A stretch of 64,000 bases of DNA from Streptomyces actinomycinicus (lineage in GTDB: Bacteria; Actinomycetota; Actinomycetes; Streptomycetales; Streptomycetaceae). Both the position numbers and the translations under genes were made by a program. The stretch spans positions 124,001-188,000 of the forward strand of contig NZ_JAERRK010000011.1 in the NCBI RefSeq assembly GCF_016741775.1. Reading direction: 5' to 3'. Position 1 is the stretch's first letter; every line of letters begins with the position of its first letter. The notes below the pieces were generated by a model that was not told the DNA's origin, did no database searches, and worked only from the letters and a program-made list of their open reading frames with translations. Below, one piece after another: positions 15,927 to 24,475 of this stretch.

Positions 15927-17303
15927 TCATCCGCGGCTGCGGGCGCGTCTGAAGCGGGCCAGTCCGTCGGCGAGGTCGACGATCGGGTCCGGGTAGGCGC
16001 CTAGGGCGGCTCTGTCCGGGGCCGGCAGCTTCCACGGCTCGTGCACCGCCCCGCCCGCCACGCCCCGCAGTTCGGGCACCCAGCGGCGGACGTAGGCGCC
16101 GTCGGGGTCGTGCCGCCTGGCCTGGGTGACGGGGTTCAGGACACGGTTCGGGCGGGTGTCCGTTCCGGTGCCCGCGACCCACTGCCAGTTGAGCTGGTTG
16201 TCGGCCATGTCCCCGTCGACCAGGAGGTCCAGGAAGTGCCGTGCCCCGATGCGCCAGTCGACGTACAGCGTCTTGGCCAGGAAGCTCGCGGTGAGCAGGC
16301 GGGCCCGGTTGTGCATCCACCCCTCGTGGAGCAGCTGGCGCATCGCCGCGTCGACCACCGGATAGCCGGTACGGCCCTCGCGCCACGCCCGGATGTCGTC
16401 CCGGGCCGTCCGCTCCGACCGCCAACGGTCGTGCTTCGTACGGTAGTCGGTGGTGGCCGCACCGGGACGCGCCGCCAGCACCTGGTGGTGGAAGTCCCGC
16501 CAGGCGACCTGCCGTACGAACGCCTCCCCGCCCGGACCGGCCGCCCCGCGGGCCCGGTGGACCAGTTCCACGGGGGACAGGGTGCCGAAGTGCAGGTGCG
16601 GCGAGAGCCGGGAGGTCGCGTCCCCTGCGAGGTCGTCGTGCCGGTCCGCGTAGCCGGCGACACCGGAGCGGAGCCAGGCCGTGAGCCGCTTCCTGCCCAT
16701 CGCCTCGCCGCCTTCGGCCAGCCCCGGCGAGAGGCCCGACAGCGCGGCGCGGGACGGCAGTTCCTCGGATCCGACACCTGCCGGGACACGGACGGAGCGG
16801 GGTGCCGCGAGGACGTCCCGCAGTCGCTGCCCCGACCACTGCCGGAAGTACGGCGTGAACACGGCGAAGTGGTCCGAGGAGGCCGGGGTCACCGCGCCGG
16901 GCGGCACCGCGGTGACCACCGAGTCGTGGACGTGCAGCCGCCGCCCCTCGGCCTCCAGAGCGCGCCGCAGCCGCCGCTCCCGGGCCTGGGCGTACGCGCT
17001 CACGCCGGCCGCCATGTGCACCTCGTCGGCGTCCGACTCCGCGGCCACCTTGCACACCGCCTCCACGACGTCGCCCGAACGCACCACCAGCCGTCCGCCG
17101 CGCTCGCGCAGCCCGGCGTCGAGGTCCCGCAGGCAGTCGGCGAGGAACGCCAGCCGGTTGGGCGCGGCGAAGCCGGCGGCGGCCACCCCCGGGTCGCGGA
17201 CGAACAGCGGGACGACCTGACGGCGGCCGCTCAGTGCGGCTCGCAGGGGCGGGTGGTCGTACAGGCGCAGGTCGGCGGTGAACAGGACGACCGAGACGTA
17301 CAT
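15927..17303 (-). CDS. phr: Class I deoxyribodipyrimidine photolyase
   Basis: 458 residues. The N-terminal alpha/beta antenna domain (about 1-130) begins with VSVVLFTADLRLYDHPPL, the photolyase/cryptochrome opening. The C-terminal FAD domain (about 210-440) has the conserved segments RLSPHLHFGTLSP, VRQVAWRDFHHQVL, EGWMHNRARLLTASFLAKTL, DGDMADNQLNWQWVAGTGTD and NPVTQARRHDPDG, including the Asn/Asp residues that contact the flavin and the Trp of the electron chain. The enzyme uses light to split cyclobutane pyrimidine dimers. ATG 17303 follows CGGAG; longer frames up to 17813 lack the domain start. Close to the LitR/LitS-like pair, in line with light-induced expression. Confidence 0.93.
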   Translation of the reverse strand: MYVSVVLFTADLRLYDHPPLRAALSGRRQVVPLFVRDPGVAAAGFAAPNRLAFLADCLRDLDAGLRERGGRLVVRSGDVVEAVCKVAAESDADEVHMAAGVSAYAQARERRLRRALEAEGRRLHVHDSVVTAVPPGAVTPASSDHFAVFTPYFRQWSGQRLRDVLAAPRSVRVPAGVGSEELPSRAALSGLSPGLAEGGEAMGRKRLTAWLRSGVAGYADRHDDLAGDATSRLSPHLHFGTLSPVELVHRARGAAGPGGEAFVRQVAWRDFHHQVLAARPGAATTDYRTKHDRWRSERTARDDIRAWREGRTGYPVVDAAMRQLLHEGWMHNRARLLTASFLAKTLYVDWRIGARHFLDLLVDGDMADNQLNWQWVAGTGTDTRPNRVLNPVTQARRHDPDGAYVRRWVPELRGVAGGAVHEPWKLPAPDRAALGAYPDPIVDLADGLARFRRARSRG

Positions 17304-17465
17304 GGCGCGGCTCCGGGGCGAGTGGTGCGGACATGGAGCACTTCGGGCCGGACCGGGTCCGCGGATGCGCCCGCTTCCGCACGTGGTGACATGTCCGCCG
17401 AGGTCCGGGGCAGGCGCAGCAGTACAGGATGTACGTTCCGTCCGAGCGAACCGGAGGTGTCCGCC

Positions 17466-17636
17466 GCCATGAGTGCGAAGGTGCTGGAGCGATTCCCCGC
17501 AGGTTCTCCGCGTGGCTCGTGGCCGGCGGAGGAGTACGCGGCGGCCCGGCGTGCCGAGGGGGAGCACGCCACCGTGGTGATGGACCTGAACTCGGACTCG
17601 TTCCTCGTCGTGCTCAGGGACCAGGGCGAGGACTGA
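17466..17636 (+). CDS. Small conserved-looking hypothetical protein
   Basis: 56 residues, divergent from the photolyase gene. It has a hydrophilic N-terminus (SPRGSWPAEEYAAARRAEGE) and a beta-like hydrophobic end (ATVVMDLNSDSFLVVL). GGAGG lies 11 bases before the ATG. Codon position GC and the good ribosome site support a real gene, but I do not recognise a family. Confidence 0.6.
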   Translation, partial: AMSAKVLERFPAGSPRGSWPAEEYAAARRAEGEHATVVMDLNSDSFLVVLRDQGED

Positions 17637-17856
17637 AGCCCCCGGCACGGCGCGGCGCGGCGCTGCTGTCGCTGTCGGTGCCGTTGCTGTTGCTGTTGCC
17701 GCTGTCGCTGTCGCTGTCATTGCCACGGCCGACGGCGCGATGCCGGCCACCGCCCGCGCGACCGGCGAGGGACGGCGGCCTGTGGGCGGTCGCTCCCGGT
17801 CGGTGCCCGCCACCCGGTACTGAGCCCGTCAACTGCGTGCGGCAGACTATGAGTTC

Positions 17857-18393
17857 ATGAAACGACGAGCACCGCAGGCAGACACCTCCGTCACTCTCGG
17901 GCTGCTGGCGGCCTGGGCCCTGCACGACACCGAGGAACTGGTGACCGTGCCGCGCTGGGTACGTACCCGGGTCCCGGAGCTGCGCAAGCGCTACCCCCAG
18001 GTGCCCGAGGGCGTGTGGCGGCAACTGGAGGCGGTGGACGGTCGCGAGTTCGCCACCGCCGTCGCGGCGATGGCCGTCGTGGTCGGGGTGGCCGCCGTCG
18101 ACGGGTACCGGACGGGCGGACGGTCCGCCGTCTACCAGACGGCACTGAACGGCTTCGGCCTGCACGGTGTCGTGCACCTGGCCCAGGCGGCCGCGGCCCG
18201 CGGCTACACGCCGGGCTCCGTGACCAGCCCGCTGGTGGTCATCCCCTTCACCCTGTGGGCACGCGGCCGGCTGCGGCGCGCGGGGGTGCTGCGGCCCGCC
18301 CGGCCGCGTGACGTGGTCCAGGCGCTCGGTTTCGCAGGCGTCGCCGCGGTGGGCACGCACGCGCTGGCCCGCCGGGTGTTGAGCAGCCGCTGA
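17857..18393 (+). CDS. HXXEE domain membrane protein
   Basis: 178 residues. The motif ALHDTEE near residue 22 is the HxxEE signature, placed at the end of a first hydrophobic helix (TLGLLAAWALHD). Later helices are at about 66-85, 98-115, 125-140 and 155-170. The family is a predicted membrane protein of unknown enzymatic role. ATG 17857; the region before it holds CTGTCG/CTGTTG microsatellite-like runs at about 17660-17720. A ribosome site is not obvious. Confidence 0.75.
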   Translation: MKRRAPQADTSVTLGLLAAWALHDTEELVTVPRWVRTRVPELRKRYPQVPEGVWRQLEAVDGREFATAVAAMAVVVGVAAVDGYRTGGRSAVYQTALNGFGLHGVVHLAQAAAARGYTPGSVTSPLVVIPFTLWARGRLRRAGVLRPARPRDVVQALGFAGVAAVGTHALARRVLSSR

Positions 18394-18631
18394 CCTGAGG
18401 TGCCGCGGCGGTCGCGTCGCGGCGGTCGTCGCGCCGGCCGTGCTCGCGTCGTCCGAGATCGAGCCGACTGTGCTCGAGACGAGTGTGCTCCAGCCGGCTG
18501 TGGTGCTCGAGCCGGCCGGGAGTGGGCCGGAGGGGCCTGGCCGCCGTGGCGTCGGTGCGGCCTCGGTAGCCCGTCGGCGTGACACTGGTCACCCGCGTCG
18601 GCCGACGGGATTTACTTGGGTACCTGAAAGG
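18394..18631. other. Intergenic region with imperfect repeats
   Basis: Between the HXXEE and aldehyde dehydrogenase genes. Positions about 18420-18525 hold repeated GTGCTCGAG/CCGGCTGTG units. No coding frame with a plausible start was found. Confidence 0.5.
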
Positions 18632-18660
18632 TTGGCGTTTACATCTGACTGACCTAGGCT
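18632..18660 (+). promoter_or_regulatory. Housekeeping-type promoter of the aldehyde dehydrogenase gene
   Basis: TTGGCG (18632-18637) and TAGGCT (18655-18660) are separated by 17 bases, a good HrdB-type match. The expected transcript starts near 18667, giving a leader of about 30 bases. Confidence 0.6.
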
Positions 18661-18697
18661 CGGGCCGACCCGCCCGTGCTCCACCTGCGAGGCATCC

Positions 18698-20020
18698 GTG
18701 AACCACTCCACCCCCGAGCAGCCCGCCGACGTCGTGGCCCGGCTGCGGGCCACCTTCCGCAGCGGCCGCACCAAGCCCGTCGAATGGCGCACCGGCCAGC
18801 TGCGCCGGCTGCGCGCGATGCTCTCGGAACGCGGCGCGGACCTCGCCGCCGCCCTCCGTGCCGACCTCGGGAAGAGCAGCGCCGAGGCCCACCGCACCGA
18901 GATCGACTTCACCGTCCGCGAGATCGACCACACCCTGGAGCACCTCGCGGACTGGCTGCGTCCCGAGCCCGCGCCGGTCCCGCCCCACCTCGGCGCCGAC
19001 GCCACGGCCTGGACCCAGTACGACCCGCTGGGCGTCGTCCTCGTCATCGCGCCCTGGAACTACCCGGCGCAGCTCCTGCTCGCCCCCATGGTCGGCGCGC
19101 TGGCCTCCGGCAACGCGGTCGTGGCCAAGCCGAGCGAACTGGCCCCCGCCACCTCGGCCGCGCTGGCCGAACTGATCCCCGCCTACCTCGACAGGGACGC
19201 GGTCGCCGTCGTCGAGGGCGGCGTCCCGGAGACCACGGCCCTGCTGGCCGAGCGCTTCGACCACATCTTCTACACCGGCAACGGCACCGTCGGCCGCATC
19301 GTCATGCGTGCCGCCGCCGAGCACCTCACCCCGGTCACCCTCGAACTGGGCGGCAAGTCCCCGGTGTTCGTGGACCGCGGCACCGACCTGGACGTGGTCG
19401 CCGACCGGCTGGCCCGCGGAAAGTTCCTCAACGCCGGCCAGACCTGTGTCGCACCCGACTACGTCCTGACCGACCCGGAGACTGCCCCGGGTCTGGAGGC
19501 CGCACTGGTCCGCGCGGTCGGGGGACTGTTCGGCCCGGACCCGGCGCGCTCGCCGGAGTACGGCCGGATCGTCAACGAACGGCACTTCGAACGGCTCTCC
19601 GGGCTGCTCGGCTCCGGCCGCGTCGCGGTGGGCGGCGACGGCGACCGGACGGCCAAGTACCTCCCGCCCACCGTCCTCGCGGACGTCGAACCGGACGCCC
19701 CCGTCATGCAGGAGGAGATCTTCGGACCGATCCTGCCGATCGTGACCGTGGCCGGCCTCGACGAGGCCATCGCGTTCATCAACGACCGCGACAAGCCGCT
19801 CGCCCTCTACGTTTTCAGCGAGTCCGACGAGACGCGCGAGCGCATCGCCGACGAGACCTCCTCCGGAGGGCTCGGCCACGGTCTGCCCCTCGCCCATCTC
19901 ACCGTCTCCGACCTGCCGTTCGGCGGGGTGGGGGAGAGCGGCATGGGCAGCTACCACGGCCGCTATTCCCTGGAGACGTTCAGCCACCGCAAGGCGGTCC
20001 TGGCCAAGCCGCTGAGCTGA
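18698..20020 (+). CDS. NAD(P)-dependent aldehyde dehydrogenase
   Basis: 440 residues, the short class-3-like form without the long N-terminal arm. Cofactor-binding and catalytic motifs are present: VIAPWNYPAQLLLAP, AKPSELAPATSA, FYTGNGTVGR, the general base Glu in TLELGGKSPVFV and the nucleophile Cys in FLNAGQTCVAPDY. C-terminal EEIFGPILPI and LPFGGVGESGMGSYHG complete the family. It oxidises a medium- or long-chain or aromatic aldehyde to the acid; the exact substrate is unknown. GTG 18698 has GAGG upstream and a clear promoter at 18632-18660. Single-gene unit. Confidence 0.92.
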   Translation: MNHSTPEQPADVVARLRATFRSGRTKPVEWRTGQLRRLRAMLSERGADLAAALRADLGKSSAEAHRTEIDFTVREIDHTLEHLADWLRPEPAPVPPHLGADATAWTQYDPLGVVLVIAPWNYPAQLLLAPMVGALASGNAVVAKPSELAPATSAALAELIPAYLDRDAVAVVEGGVPETTALLAERFDHIFYTGNGTVGRIVMRAAAEHLTPVTLELGGKSPVFVDRGTDLDVVADRLARGKFLNAGQTCVAPDYVLTDPETAPGLEAALVRAVGGLFGPDPARSPEYGRIVNERHFERLSGLLGSGRVAVGGDGDRTAKYLPPTVLADVEPDAPVMQEEIFGPILPIVTVAGLDEAIAFINDRDKPLALYVFSESDETRERIADETSSGGLGHGLPLAHLTVSDLPFGGVGESGMGSYHGRYSLETFSHRKAVLAKPLS

Positions 20021-20041
20021 CCAGCCCCGGTGACTCGGGCC

Positions 20042-20117
20042 CGCACCGGTGGCCCGGGCCCGCACCGGTGGCCCGCGCCTGCACCGGTGGCCCGGGTCTG
20101 CCCCGGCCACCCGGGCC
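20042..20117. repeat. 19-bp tandem repeat after the aldehyde dehydrogenase gene
   Basis: Four copies of CGCACCGGTGGCCCGGGCC, the last the most degenerate, starting 21 bases after the stop codon. Confidence 0.8.
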
Positions 20118-21039
20118 CGGCCGTCACGTGCGGCCGGGCCCCTACTTCGCCGATCCGGAGCCCCTTCTACTTCGCCGAACCGGAGCCCCTTACGGCTCAC
20201 TCGAAGTCCCAATTCGACTCGAACCGGAGCCTGTCCCGGGCCCGATCCGGAGCCCCTTCCGGTCGTGTCCGTCCTCGGCACCTGGGAGCATTTCGCCTCG
20301 CTGAGCGAAGTGACCGCGCAGGAAGTGAAGACAGCGGCCGTCAACTATTCGGTGTTCACTTCGCTGCCTTCGCTGTTTCGAGCCTGCGCCGCGAACGTCG
20401 GATCTTCCGCGACCCAGCCAGAAATGTGCACCTCACCACCCCGGTGAGAGTCCCCCGGCCGATCCCGATAGACACCACGAACCCGCGTGCCCGTTCGGCC
20501 GGCACGTCCCAACGACCGCTGATCTGGCTCAAGACAGCTCCGAGGTCCCGCGAGCCTGCTGGTCTGTGGCGGCTCGTATCTGAAGGCGCCATCTCACATG
20601 GACGCCCGTCTCGCCGGGGGCTTCCGGCCCATCCGGCACCCGCGCGCGCTCAACCTCAGTGAAGTCCAAGCGGCGGGCGACGGCACCACTCGCGGCATTG
20701 GCCTCGCAGCGCGGAGCACATCAGCAGGCTGTCCCATGACCAGGATGCTGCCTCAGCCTCGCCAGACCGACTACGCGATTACCGGCACCCAACCCACGGC
20801 CATCTCAGTGCTGGACACCTACCCCACCAGCAGGTTCCCGCCGTTTCCACCGCCAGATTCTGCGAACCCGCTGGTTTCGGACCGTCCGTAGCGTCAAACT
20901 CCCCGGATGCGCGGCAACACCCCGGCACAGCTGCGGAGTCGGGGCCTCGCCCACCGACAGTCCGCCCCGATGCCGGGGTCTCGGCTGGCGCGGGCCCGTA
21001 CGGCCGGTACAGGCGCGTCCGGTGTGCGAGACTCCGCCG
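20118..21039. other. Gene-poor stretch of about 0.9 kb with lower GC
   Basis: Several short open frames exist on both strands, but none has a ribosome site, a consistent codon pattern or a recognisable domain. It contains repeated CCGGAGCCCCTT units (20155-20260) and a GAAGTGAA/TTCACTTC inverted pair (20322-20362). GC is visibly lower than in the neighbours. It may hold a decayed gene or an acquired fragment; nothing firm can be assigned. Confidence 0.5.
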
Positions 21040-21948
21040 ATGACCGTAGAACAGCTGATCACCGCCGACGCCTCCGGCACCTGGAAACTCGGGGACCTGC
21101 CCGTCCACCGCATCGGCTTCGGCGCGATGCGGCTGACGGGCAGCGCCGCCTTCCACCACGGCACACCGAGCGAGCGGGAACGGTCGCTCGCCGTCCTGCG
21201 CAGGGCCGTGGAGCTGGGTGTGAACCACATCGACACGGCGGCCTTCTACTTCTCGTCGCTGCGTTCCGCCAACGAACTCATCAACACCGCGCTGTCCCCG
21301 TACCCCGACGACCTGGTCATCGCCACCAAAGTGGGCCCCTTCCGCGACTACCACGGCGAGTGGGGCACCGCCGCCCGGCCCGACCAGCTGCGCGGACACG
21401 TCGAGGAGAACCTGCGCCAGCTCGGGCGGGACCATCTCGACGTCGTCTATCTCCGCCGCATGAGCCAGGACTCGATCGCCGAACACTTCGGCGCGCTCGC
21501 CGAGTTGCGCGAGGCGGGGCTCATCCGGCACCTCGGCATCTCCGCCGTCCAGCCCAGGCACCTCGCCGAGGCGCTGGACATCGCACCGGTGGTGTCCGTG
21601 CAGAACCGGTACGCGGTGGACCGCATCGATCCCGTCGATGACGAGATGCTGCGGCTGTGCGGCGTACACGGAATCGCCTTCGTCCCCTTCTACGCCGTGG
21701 CCGGCGCCGCCGGCGAGCAGGGTGCCACGACCGCTCACGACGACGCGGTGCTCTCCGTCGCCCGGGCCCACGGCGTGAGCCCCGCGCAGGTCCGCATCGC
21801 CTGGACGCTGCACCAGGGCCCGCACGTCCTCGCCATCCCCGGCACCGGCAACCCCGGCCACCTGGCCGAGAACGTCGCCGCCGGCGCGCTGCGGCTCACC
21901 GACGCGGAGCTGGCGCTGCTCGGTGCGGGCCGCGGCCCGGCACGCTGA
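21040..21948 (+). CDS. Aldo/keto reductase, YdbC-like
   Basis: 302 residues. TIM-barrel AKR with VHRIGFGAMRLTG, NHIDTAAFYFSS (Asp and Tyr of the tetrad) and IATKVGP (Lys). The position of the fourth residue, usually His in xxLH, reads VVYLRRM, so Arg replaces His, as in the YdbC branch. C-terminal IPGTGNPGHLAEN matches the NADPH-phosphate binding loop. Likely reduces a small carbonyl compound or pyridoxal-like substrate; not resolved. ATG 21040 lacks an obvious ribosome site and may be near the transcript 5' end. Confidence 0.85.
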   Translation: MTVEQLITADASGTWKLGDLPVHRIGFGAMRLTGSAAFHHGTPSERERSLAVLRRAVELGVNHIDTAAFYFSSLRSANELINTALSPYPDDLVIATKVGPFRDYHGEWGTAARPDQLRGHVEENLRQLGRDHLDVVYLRRMSQDSIAEHFGALAELREAGLIRHLGISAVQPRHLAEALDIAPVVSVQNRYAVDRIDPVDDEMLRLCGVHGIAFVPFYAVAGAAGEQGATTAHDDAVLSVARAHGVSPAQVRIAWTLHQGPHVLAIPGTGNPGHLAENVAAGALRLTDAELALLGAGRGPAR

Positions 21949-22042
21949 CCGCCGGACGATCCGCACACCGTCCGCAACGGCAGGAGACACGGCGGTTCCC
22001 GCGCGTCACCGGCCGTCACCCCGAGGCGAGGCCCGCGGGAGC

Positions 22043-22196
22043 GCGGCCGTGGCGGTGCCCGGCAACCCTGTGGCGAGGTCGGCCGGGTGCGCGGCCGTGG
22101 CGGTACCCGGTAACCCTGTTGCGGGGTCGGCCGGGTGCGCGGCCGTGGCGGTGCCCGGTAACCCTGTTGCGGGGTCGGCCGGGTGCGCGGCCGTGG
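22043..22196. repeat. 48-bp tandem repeat
   Basis: Three full copies plus a 10-base start of a fourth (unit begins GCGGCCGTGGCGGTGCCCGG). It could encode a 16-residue repeat, but there is no start or ribosome site. The stretch lies between an aldo/keto reductase and blaI. Confidence 0.85.
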
Positions 22197-22211
22197 CCGG
22201 TACCCGGCTGA

Positions 22212-22225
22212 CTACGATGGTGTAG
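22212..22225. promoter_or_regulatory. Candidate BlaI operator
   Basis: CTAC-N6-GTAG dyad in GACTACGATGGTGTAGAC, similar to BlaI/MecI boxes (TACTACA/TGTAGTA) and 44 bases before the blaI start. Confidence 0.5.
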
Positions 22226-22268
22226 ACGACCTTCCGGACCGTGCAGGAAGACGGGTGAGGAACGCCCC

Positions 22269-22649
22269 ATGACCGACGCCAAGGACGAGCGCCGGCCCGC
22301 CGGTGAACTCGAGGCGAGCGTCCTCGCCGCGCTCTGGGCCGCCGGCACCTCCCAGACGCCTGGCCAGGTGCAGCTGAGCCTCGGCCGGCACCTCGCCCGC
22401 ACCACGGTGACGACGATCCTCAGCCGGCTGCACGACAAGGGCGTGGTCGACCGCCGGCGCGAGGGCCGCGGCTACGCCTACTTCCCCGTCCGGGACGTGC
22501 CGGACACCCACGGCCTCACCGCGCGCCGGATGCACAGCGAACTGGACCGGGACAGCGACCGGGAGACCGTGCTCGCCCGCTTCGTCGCCCAGCTCAGCCC
22601 CGACGACGAACGAATCCTGCGGGGCCTGCTGGAACCGGGCGATCGATGA
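22269..22649 (+). CDS. BlaI/MecI/CopY family transcriptional repressor
   Basis: 126 residues. The winged helix occupies 12-80: GELEASVLAALWAAG, RTTVTTILSRLHDKGVVDR and GRGYAYFPV are the BlaI/MecI family helices and wing. The C-terminal helices (79-126) would form the dimer. Such repressors are inactivated by proteolysis signalled by the coupled membrane peptidase. ATG 22269; stop overlaps the next gene by four bases (ATGA), so both are translated together. Confidence 0.92.
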   Translation: MTDAKDERRPAGELEASVLAALWAAGTSQTPGQVQLSLGRHLARTTVTTILSRLHDKGVVDRRREGRGYAYFPVRDVPDTHGLTARRMHSELDRDSDRETVLARFVAQLSPDDERILRGLLEPGDR

Positions 22650-23572
22650 CGGTCCTGCTCCTGCTGCCCCTGCTGCTGCCCTGCGCGCTCCCGGCCCTCG
22701 CCCGCCGTGCCCTGGACCGGCTGACCCCGGCCGTGGCGCTGTGGGCCGTCGCCGGCTGCGCGGTGCTCCTCGCCGGCTGCTCGGTGCTGGCACTCGGGGT
22801 GTCCGTCCTGACCGGGCTGTTGAAGCTGCCGCTCTTCGCCGCGCTCGGTGAACTGGTCCTTCCGCTGCGGACCGCCTCGGCCGTCTTCGTCGTCCCGGCC
22901 GCCGCGGCCTCGGCCGGCGCACTCGCCGTGTGCGGCTGGGCCCTCGTCCGCTCGGCCCGGCACCAGACCCGCGCCTTCCGTGCGGCCCGCGCGGAAGCCC
23001 GGGGCGCGACCGCCGCCGGAGACGTGTGCGTGGTGGACTCGCCCCGCGCCGACGCCTACGCCCTGCCCGGCCGTCCGCACCGCGTCGTCGTCACCACGGC
23101 GATGCTCCGCACCCTGGACGGCCCCGAGCGGGAGGCCCTGTTCGCCCACGAGCGGGCACACCTCCAGGGCGGCCACCACTACTTCCTCGCCGCCGCGGAA
23201 CTCGCCGCGCACTGCCACCCCGCGCTGCGTGCGGTCCGGGGCACGATCCGGCTCGCCGCCGAGCGTGCCGCCGACGAGGCCGCCGCCGCCTCGGTCGGGG
23301 ACCGGCGCACGACCGCCCGGGCCGTCGCCCGCGCGGCCCTCGCTGCCCAGGCCGCCCGTTCCGCACGCCCGGGCGTCGCCCCCGGCGCGGCAGGCGGACC
23401 CGTCCCGCAGCGGGTCCAGGCCCTGCTGGCCGCTCCGCGCGCCCCCCGCGCCGGCCGCGCGATCGCCACGCTCCTCGTCGCCTGCACCGCCCTGTCCTGC
23501 ATCGCCTCGGCCACTGCCGCGGCCGACGTCCACCACCGAGTGGAGGTCGCACAGGGCGACGAGAATCCCTGA
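22646..23572 (+). CDS. M56 family membrane metallopeptidase (BlaR1/MecR1-like)
   Basis: 308 residues. Hydrophobic helices at about 1-20, 30-58, 62-100 and a last one at about 270-292 flank a cytosolic zinc-peptidase domain containing FAHERAHLQGGHH (HExxH, with downstream AADEAAAA supplying the third ligand Glu). There is no extracellular penicillin-binding domain as in BlaR1, so the sensed signal is unknown. ATG overlaps the blaI stop. Streptomyces genomes hold many such BlaI/M56 pairs without an adjacent beta-lactamase, and none is seen here. Confidence 0.88.
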   Translation: MTVLLLLPLLLPCALPALARRALDRLTPAVALWAVAGCAVLLAGCSVLALGVSVLTGLLKLPLFAALGELVLPLRTASAVFVVPAAAASAGALAVCGWALVRSARHQTRAFRAARAEARGATAAGDVCVVDSPRADAYALPGRPHRVVVTTAMLRTLDGPEREALFAHERAHLQGGHHYFLAAAELAAHCHPALRAVRGTIRLAAERAADEAAAASVGDRRTTARAVARAALAAQAARSARPGVAPGAAGGPVPQRVQALLAAPRAPRAGRAIATLLVACTALSCIASATAAADVHHRVEVAQGDENP

Positions 23573-24048
23573 CCCCGGCCCCGGCGCCGCCGGCCGCGCC
23601 GTGATTCCCCGAGACGGGGAGACGGCTTCCCGTCACCGCCCCTGCCGCCCGCCGCCCGTGCCGCCCGCCGGCCGTGTCGCCCGCCACCCGTGCCGCCCGC
23701 CGTCTGCCGCCCGTGCCGTTTGCCGCCCGCCGCCTGCGTCCGCTGCCCGTGCCGTTTGCCGCCCGTGTTCGTCCGCCGCCTCCGTCCCCTGCCTACGTCC
23801 GCCGCCGCCTGCGCCCGCCGCGCGCCGCCCGTGCCGCCCGCCGCCCCCGTTCTCCGCCCCCCTTCTCCCGCTCTCCGCCCGCCGTCCTCGGCCCTCCGCC
23901 CTCCCGTCCCGGAGGCGGTTGAAGAGGCTGCAGGATTCCCCGCACCGGCCGCTTTATGACGCGCGTAGATCCGCGGGGGCCAAGGACTGGCGCGCACCGG
24001 GTTTTACGTATAACCTCACCGGCTAACCACTCCCACCGGAAGGTCACG
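23573..24048. other. Low-complexity CCGCCCGTGCCG-rich intergenic region
   Basis: About 23625-23930 is almost pure pyrimidine/G simple sequence built from CCGCCCGTGCCG and CCGTTTGCCGCC units. Open frames here arise from composition. Just before the VOC gene, TACGTATAAC (about 24006-24015) is a possible -10 region. Confidence 0.6.
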
Positions 24049-24441
24049 ATGCGCCGCCTGGCCCTGGTCACCCTCGTCGTCGACGACTACGACGAGGCCG
24101 TCCGCTTCTACACCGAGGCCCTCGGGTTCCGTCTCGCCGAGGACGCCCACCGGCCCGACGGCTCGCGCTGGGTTGTCGTGGAGCCCGGCGGCGACGGCCC
24201 CGGCACCGGCCTGCTCCTGGCCCGCGCCAAGGGCGAGGGTCAGCGCGCCCGGGTCGGCGACCAGACCGGAGGCCGCGTCGGCTTCTTCCTGCACACCGAC
24301 GACTTCGCCCGCGACCACGCCCGGATGACGGCGGCCGGCGTGACCTTCCTGGAAGAGCCGCGCCACGAGCCGTACGGCACGGTCGCCGTCTTCCAGGACC
24401 TCTACGGCAACCGCTGGGACCTGCTCCAGCCCGCCGCCTGA
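24049..24441 (+). CDS. VOC (glyoxalase/bleomycin-resistance fold) protein
   Basis: 130 residues, one complete beta-alpha-beta-beta-beta pair: LALVTLVVDDYDEAVRFYTEALGF at the start and a C-terminal VAVFQDLYGNRWDLLQP. Metal-site residues would be the Glu in LLQP-type strand and others; substrate unknown. GGAAGG lies 5 bases before the ATG. It sits 34 bases before the adenosine deaminase gene and is probably cotranscribed. Confidence 0.88.
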   Translation: MRRLALVTLVVDDYDEAVRFYTEALGFRLAEDAHRPDGSRWVVVEPGGDGPGTGLLLARAKGEGQRARVGDQTGGRVGFFLHTDDFARDHARMTAAGVTFLEEPRHEPYGTVAVFQDLYGNRWDLLQPAA

Positions 24442-24475
24442 TCACCCAGAACCACCTGCCGAGGAAACCCCCGCC

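Noticed and set aside
17304..17813. N-terminal extension of the photolyase
   Set aside because: Contains His/Thr-rich noise and covers the divergent small gene; the photolyase domain begins at 17303.
20322..20362. GAAGTGAA/TTCACTTC inverted repeat as an insertion-sequence end
   Set aside because: Only 8-bp arms, no transposase and no target-site duplication.
20356..20592. 78-residue minus frame in the gene-poor stretch
   Set aside because: No recognisable domain and no ribosome site; kept only as part of the unassigned region.
21923..22225. Frame encoding a 16-residue repeat
   Set aside because: Read through a 48-bp intergenic tandem array; begins inside the preceding gene without a ribosome site.
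23674..23959. Several overlapping Pro/Arg frames
   Set aside because: Simple-sequence composition gives open frames on both strands.
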